DNA of 64,000 nucleotides. It comes from Sporomusa termitida. GTDB taxonomy: Bacteria > Bacillota > Negativicutes > Sporomusales > Sporomusaceae. Each line of letters opens with the position of its first letter. The stretch's first letter is position 1. Both the position numbers and the translations under genes were made by a program. The notes under the pieces are model-generated. The model saw nothing but the letters and a program-made list of their open reading frames with translations, was not told where the DNA came from and searched no databases. The DNA is taken from NCBI RefSeq assembly GCF_007641255.1, contig NZ_CP036259.1, forward strand, positions 1,488,001 to 1,552,000, written 5' to 3'. This document shows positions 62,177 to 64,000 of this stretch, one piece after another.

Positions 62177-62841
62177 TAGTTGCAGAAATAAAGCCGATTG
62201 AGGAAATTGCCGAGGCGATAAAAGGCGCAAAAAAAGTATTGGTTGCCGGCTGTGGCGGCTGTGTTACCGTGTGTCTGTCCGGTGGGCAGAAGGAAACTGA
62301 TATTATGGCCAGTGCTCTCCGGATGAAAATGAAAGTTGACGGTCAGCCTCTGGAAATTGAAACGGCAACGTATGAACGTCAGTGCGACCCTGAATATGTA
62401 ATCAGATTTAAAGAGCATTTGCAAGACGTAGATGCGGTTGTGTCTATGGCCTGTGGTGTTGGTGTACAGTTTATGGCCGAGAATTATCCTGAAATCATTT
62501 TTGTGCCCGGTCAGAACACTAAATTTGCCGGTGCTGCCATTGAACACGGGATCTGGGAAGAGCGCTGTATGCTATGCGGTGAGTGTGTACTTGCCAAAAC
62601 CGGCGGTGTCTGCCCGGTTATCCGCTGTTCCAAGAGCCTCATGAACGGACCGTGCGGCGGCTCGCAAAACGGCGTGTGCGAGATCAGCAAAGACACTCCC
62701 TGTGCCTGGCAGCTTATTTATGACCGCCTCAAAGGTCAAGGACGTCTGGATATGATGACCGAAGTACTGCCGGCTAAAAACTGGTCTAAGAACAGAGACG
62801 GCGGTCCCCGCAAAATTGTGAGGGAGGATGTGCGGTTATGA
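62173..62841 (+). CDS. metV: MetV, zinc/iron-sulfur subunit of methylene-THF reductase
   Basis: 222 residues. CGGCVTVC near 26, ACGVGVQF near 94, then a Cys-rich end CMLCGECVLAKTGGVCP near 134 and GPCGGSQNGVCE near 158, matching the MetV (methylene-THF reductase C-terminal-like) family. It binds a cluster and zinc and partners MetF. It overlaps both mvhD and metF (ATGA junctions), showing tight coupling of mvhD-metV-metF. Confidence 0.93.
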   Translation: MIVAEIKPIEEIAEAIKGAKKVLVAGCGGCVTVCLSGGQKETDIMASALRMKMKVDGQPLEIETATYERQCDPEYVIRFKEHLQDVDAVVSMACGVGVQFMAENYPEIIFVPGQNTKFAGAAIEHGIWEERCMLCGECVLAKTGGVCPVIRCSKSLMNGPCGGSQNGVCEISKDTPCAWQLIYDRLKGQGRLDMMTEVLPAKNWSKNRDGGPRKIVREDVRL

Positions 62842-63794
62842 GTGAAGCAGTAGCCCTTGATAAACAAGCTGAATTAAAGACCGACAGCAAACTAGAGAAG
62901 CTGTACTCCTTAGGTCATTTTGTCGTCACCGGTGAGCTTGGTCCGCCTCAGCATGCCGAAGGCCATGAACTGGAGCACCATGCCCATGAACTGAAAGACA
63001 TCGTGGACGGGTTTAACCTGACTGACAATCAGACCGCTATTGTACGTTTGTCCAGTATTGCTGCCGGTATTCATGTTCTCAAAGGCGGCGGTGTTCCCAT
63101 TATCCAGATGACATGCCGGGACCGGAACCGGATTGCGATGCAAAGTGATTTGCTTGGTGCCTACAGCCTGGGGATTCGTGATGTTTTGTGTTTGAGCGGC
63201 GACCACCAGTCTTTCGGTAATCACCCGACCAGTAAGAATGTATATGATGTTGACTCAGTGCAATTGATTGCCATGGTCAAAAAGATGCGGGATGATAAAA
63301 AATTCCTGTCAGATGCTGTCATAAAAGCTAACGAGCCGCGGTTTTTTATCGGCGCGGTAGAAAATCCATTTGGTGATCCCTTTGAATTCCGGGCAATCCG
63401 TCTGGAAAAGAAAGTGAACGCCGGCGCCGATTTTATCCAGACGCAGGCAATATTTGATCTGGAAAAGTTTGCCCGTTTTATGGAAATGGCTGTAGCACGC
63501 GGGATTCATGAAAGAACCAAGATTACAGCCGGTATTCTGCCGGTACGTTCGGTAAAAGCGCTGCAGTATATGAAAAAAGACGTTGCCGGTATGGAAATAC
63601 CTGACAGTCTCATTGAGCGGATGAAAAAAGCCGAGGATCCGAAAAAAGAGGGTATCCAGGTTGCTATCGAAATGTGTAACGAGCTCAAAAAAATCCCTGG
63701 TGTTGCGGGTATTCATATTATGCCTGTTGGCTGGGAAGCCGCACTACCTGAGATTGTCAAAGGTGCTGGATTCCTGCCTCGCCCTAAAGTTTAA
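62838..63794 (+). CDS. metF: 5,10-Methylenetetrahydrofolate reductase, catalytic subunit
   Basis: 318 residues, FAD/FMN-type TIM barrel. VVTGELGPPQHAEG near 31 contains the catalytic Glu of the family, IIQMTCRDRNR near 88 the folate-binding segment, GIRDVLCLSGDHQSFG near 113 and GADFIQTQAIFDLEKF near 197 are further landmarks. It reduces methylene-THF to methyl-THF, the step before AcsE. With MetV, MvhD and HdrABC it probably forms one complex. The metV stop overlaps its ATG. Confidence 0.96.
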   Translation: MSEAVALDKQAELKTDSKLEKLYSLGHFVVTGELGPPQHAEGHELEHHAHELKDIVDGFNLTDNQTAIVRLSSIAAGIHVLKGGGVPIIQMTCRDRNRIAMQSDLLGAYSLGIRDVLCLSGDHQSFGNHPTSKNVYDVDSVQLIAMVKKMRDDKKFLSDAVIKANEPRFFIGAVENPFGDPFEFRAIRLEKKVNAGADFIQTQAIFDLEKFARFMEMAVARGIHERTKITAGILPVRSVKALQYMKKDVAGMEIPDSLIERMKKAEDPKKEGIQVAIEMCNELKKIPGVAGIHIMPVGWEAALPEIVKGAGFLPRPKV

Positions 63795-63858
63795 ATAATA
63801 GACAATTTCAAAAGTAGCGGATCAAGTATTAGCTTGTCCGGAGCAAATGCAGTGTATG

Positions 63859-63895
63859 GGGTCAGCTGGAATACTGGCTGATCCTGTATTGTTTT
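63859..63895 (+). other. Hairpin after metF
   Basis: GGGTCAGCT (63859-63867) pairs with GGCTGATCC (63876-63884) with two G-U pairs, followed by TGTATTGTTTT. A weak terminator or processing site in the 165-base gap before the next gene. Confidence 0.45.
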
Positions 63896-63959
63896 AAGAT
63901 TATAACAGCCTTATTCTCCGTAGCCTTAAGAGGTCATAGGAAAGGGTGAGATAAAAAGC

Positions 63960-64000
63960 ATGTGTTCAAAAGTGACAAAAGATCAGGCATTAGAAATTAT
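63960..64000 (+). CDS. Start of an unidentified gene (cut by the window end)
   Basis: ATG 63960 behind GGAAAGGGTGAG (63938-63949). Only 13 codons (MCSKVTKDQALEI) are present, too few to identify. It is on the same strand as the Wood-Ljungdahl genes. Confidence 0.5.
   Translation, partial: MCSKVTKDQALEI

Overview
The window comes from an acetogenic, outer-membrane-bearing member of the Firmicutes, most like Sporomusa or a close relative in the Negativicutes. The evidence is a complete acetyl-CoA (Wood-Ljungdahl) pathway locus filling the last 22 kb, a small beta-barrel outer-membrane protein with a signal peptide, an HrpB helicase, menaquinone-type genes (polyprenyl synthase, UbiD, UbiA), alternative haem genes (ahbA, ahbB) and Firmicutes-style regulation (a T-box leader and many TTG starts behind strong GGAGG sites). 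The species call is inference; no 16S rRNA gene is present.

Layout. 1-3.7 kb: the end of a citrate fermentation operon (citF partial, a citX-citG fusion, an oxaloacetate decarboxylase alpha subunit) closed by a strong terminator. 3.9-8.8 kb: an ABC-F ATPase, a double GNAT, a MutM-like glycosylase, a broken flavin-oxidase remnant and a class II aldolase. 8.76-12.4 kb: a T-box leader with ilvN, ilvB and a DUF815 ATPase. 12.9-16.1 kb: the beta-barrel protein and hrpB. 16.28-16.80 kb: tRNA-His, -Gln, -Lys and -Leu. 17-18.6 kb: a CDP-alcohol phosphatidyltransferase, a small hypothetical and a DUF2238-type membrane protein. 18.6-20.24 kb, minus strand: a radical SAM/SPASM enzyme translationally coupled to a 12-cysteine peptide with four 15-residue repeats. 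20.4-29.0 kb: tRNA-Gly, then the protein quality-control block tig-clpP-clpX-lonB-lon-engB. 29-31 kb: ahbA-ahbB and a phosphate butyryl/acetyltransferase. 31-36.3 kb: a lactate permease with a GntR-type operator, a foldback repeat and a four-subunit 2-oxoacid:ferredoxin oxidoreductase. 36.4-41.7 kb: polyprenyl synthase, a FadR-type regulator, tatA-tatC, ubiD-ubiA.

41.98-64 kb is one long co-directional Wood-Ljungdahl locus: fchA, folD, a DUF3786 gene, cooC, fhs, acsA, acsB, acsC, an RACo-like corrinoid activator, a second cooC, acsD, acsE, then hdrC-hdrB-hdrA-mvhD-metV-metF and the start of one more gene. FchA and FolD convert methenyl-THF to methylene-THF, MetFV reduces it to methyl-THF (probably docked to HdrABC-MvhD), AcsE moves the methyl group to the AcsCD corrinoid protein, and AcsAB joins methyl, CO and CoA. 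The upstream lactate permease and 2-oxoacid oxidoreductase would supply reduced ferredoxin.

The best candidate for an undescribed system is the radical SAM/SPASM plus repeat-peptide pair. Other notable signals: a FolD that has lost two residues needed for cyclohydrolase activity beside a dedicated FchA; a tandem-duplicated HdrA; a foldback element whose terminal-arm mismatches are all G-U pairs; and an inverted repeat over the probable Wood-Ljungdahl promoter.
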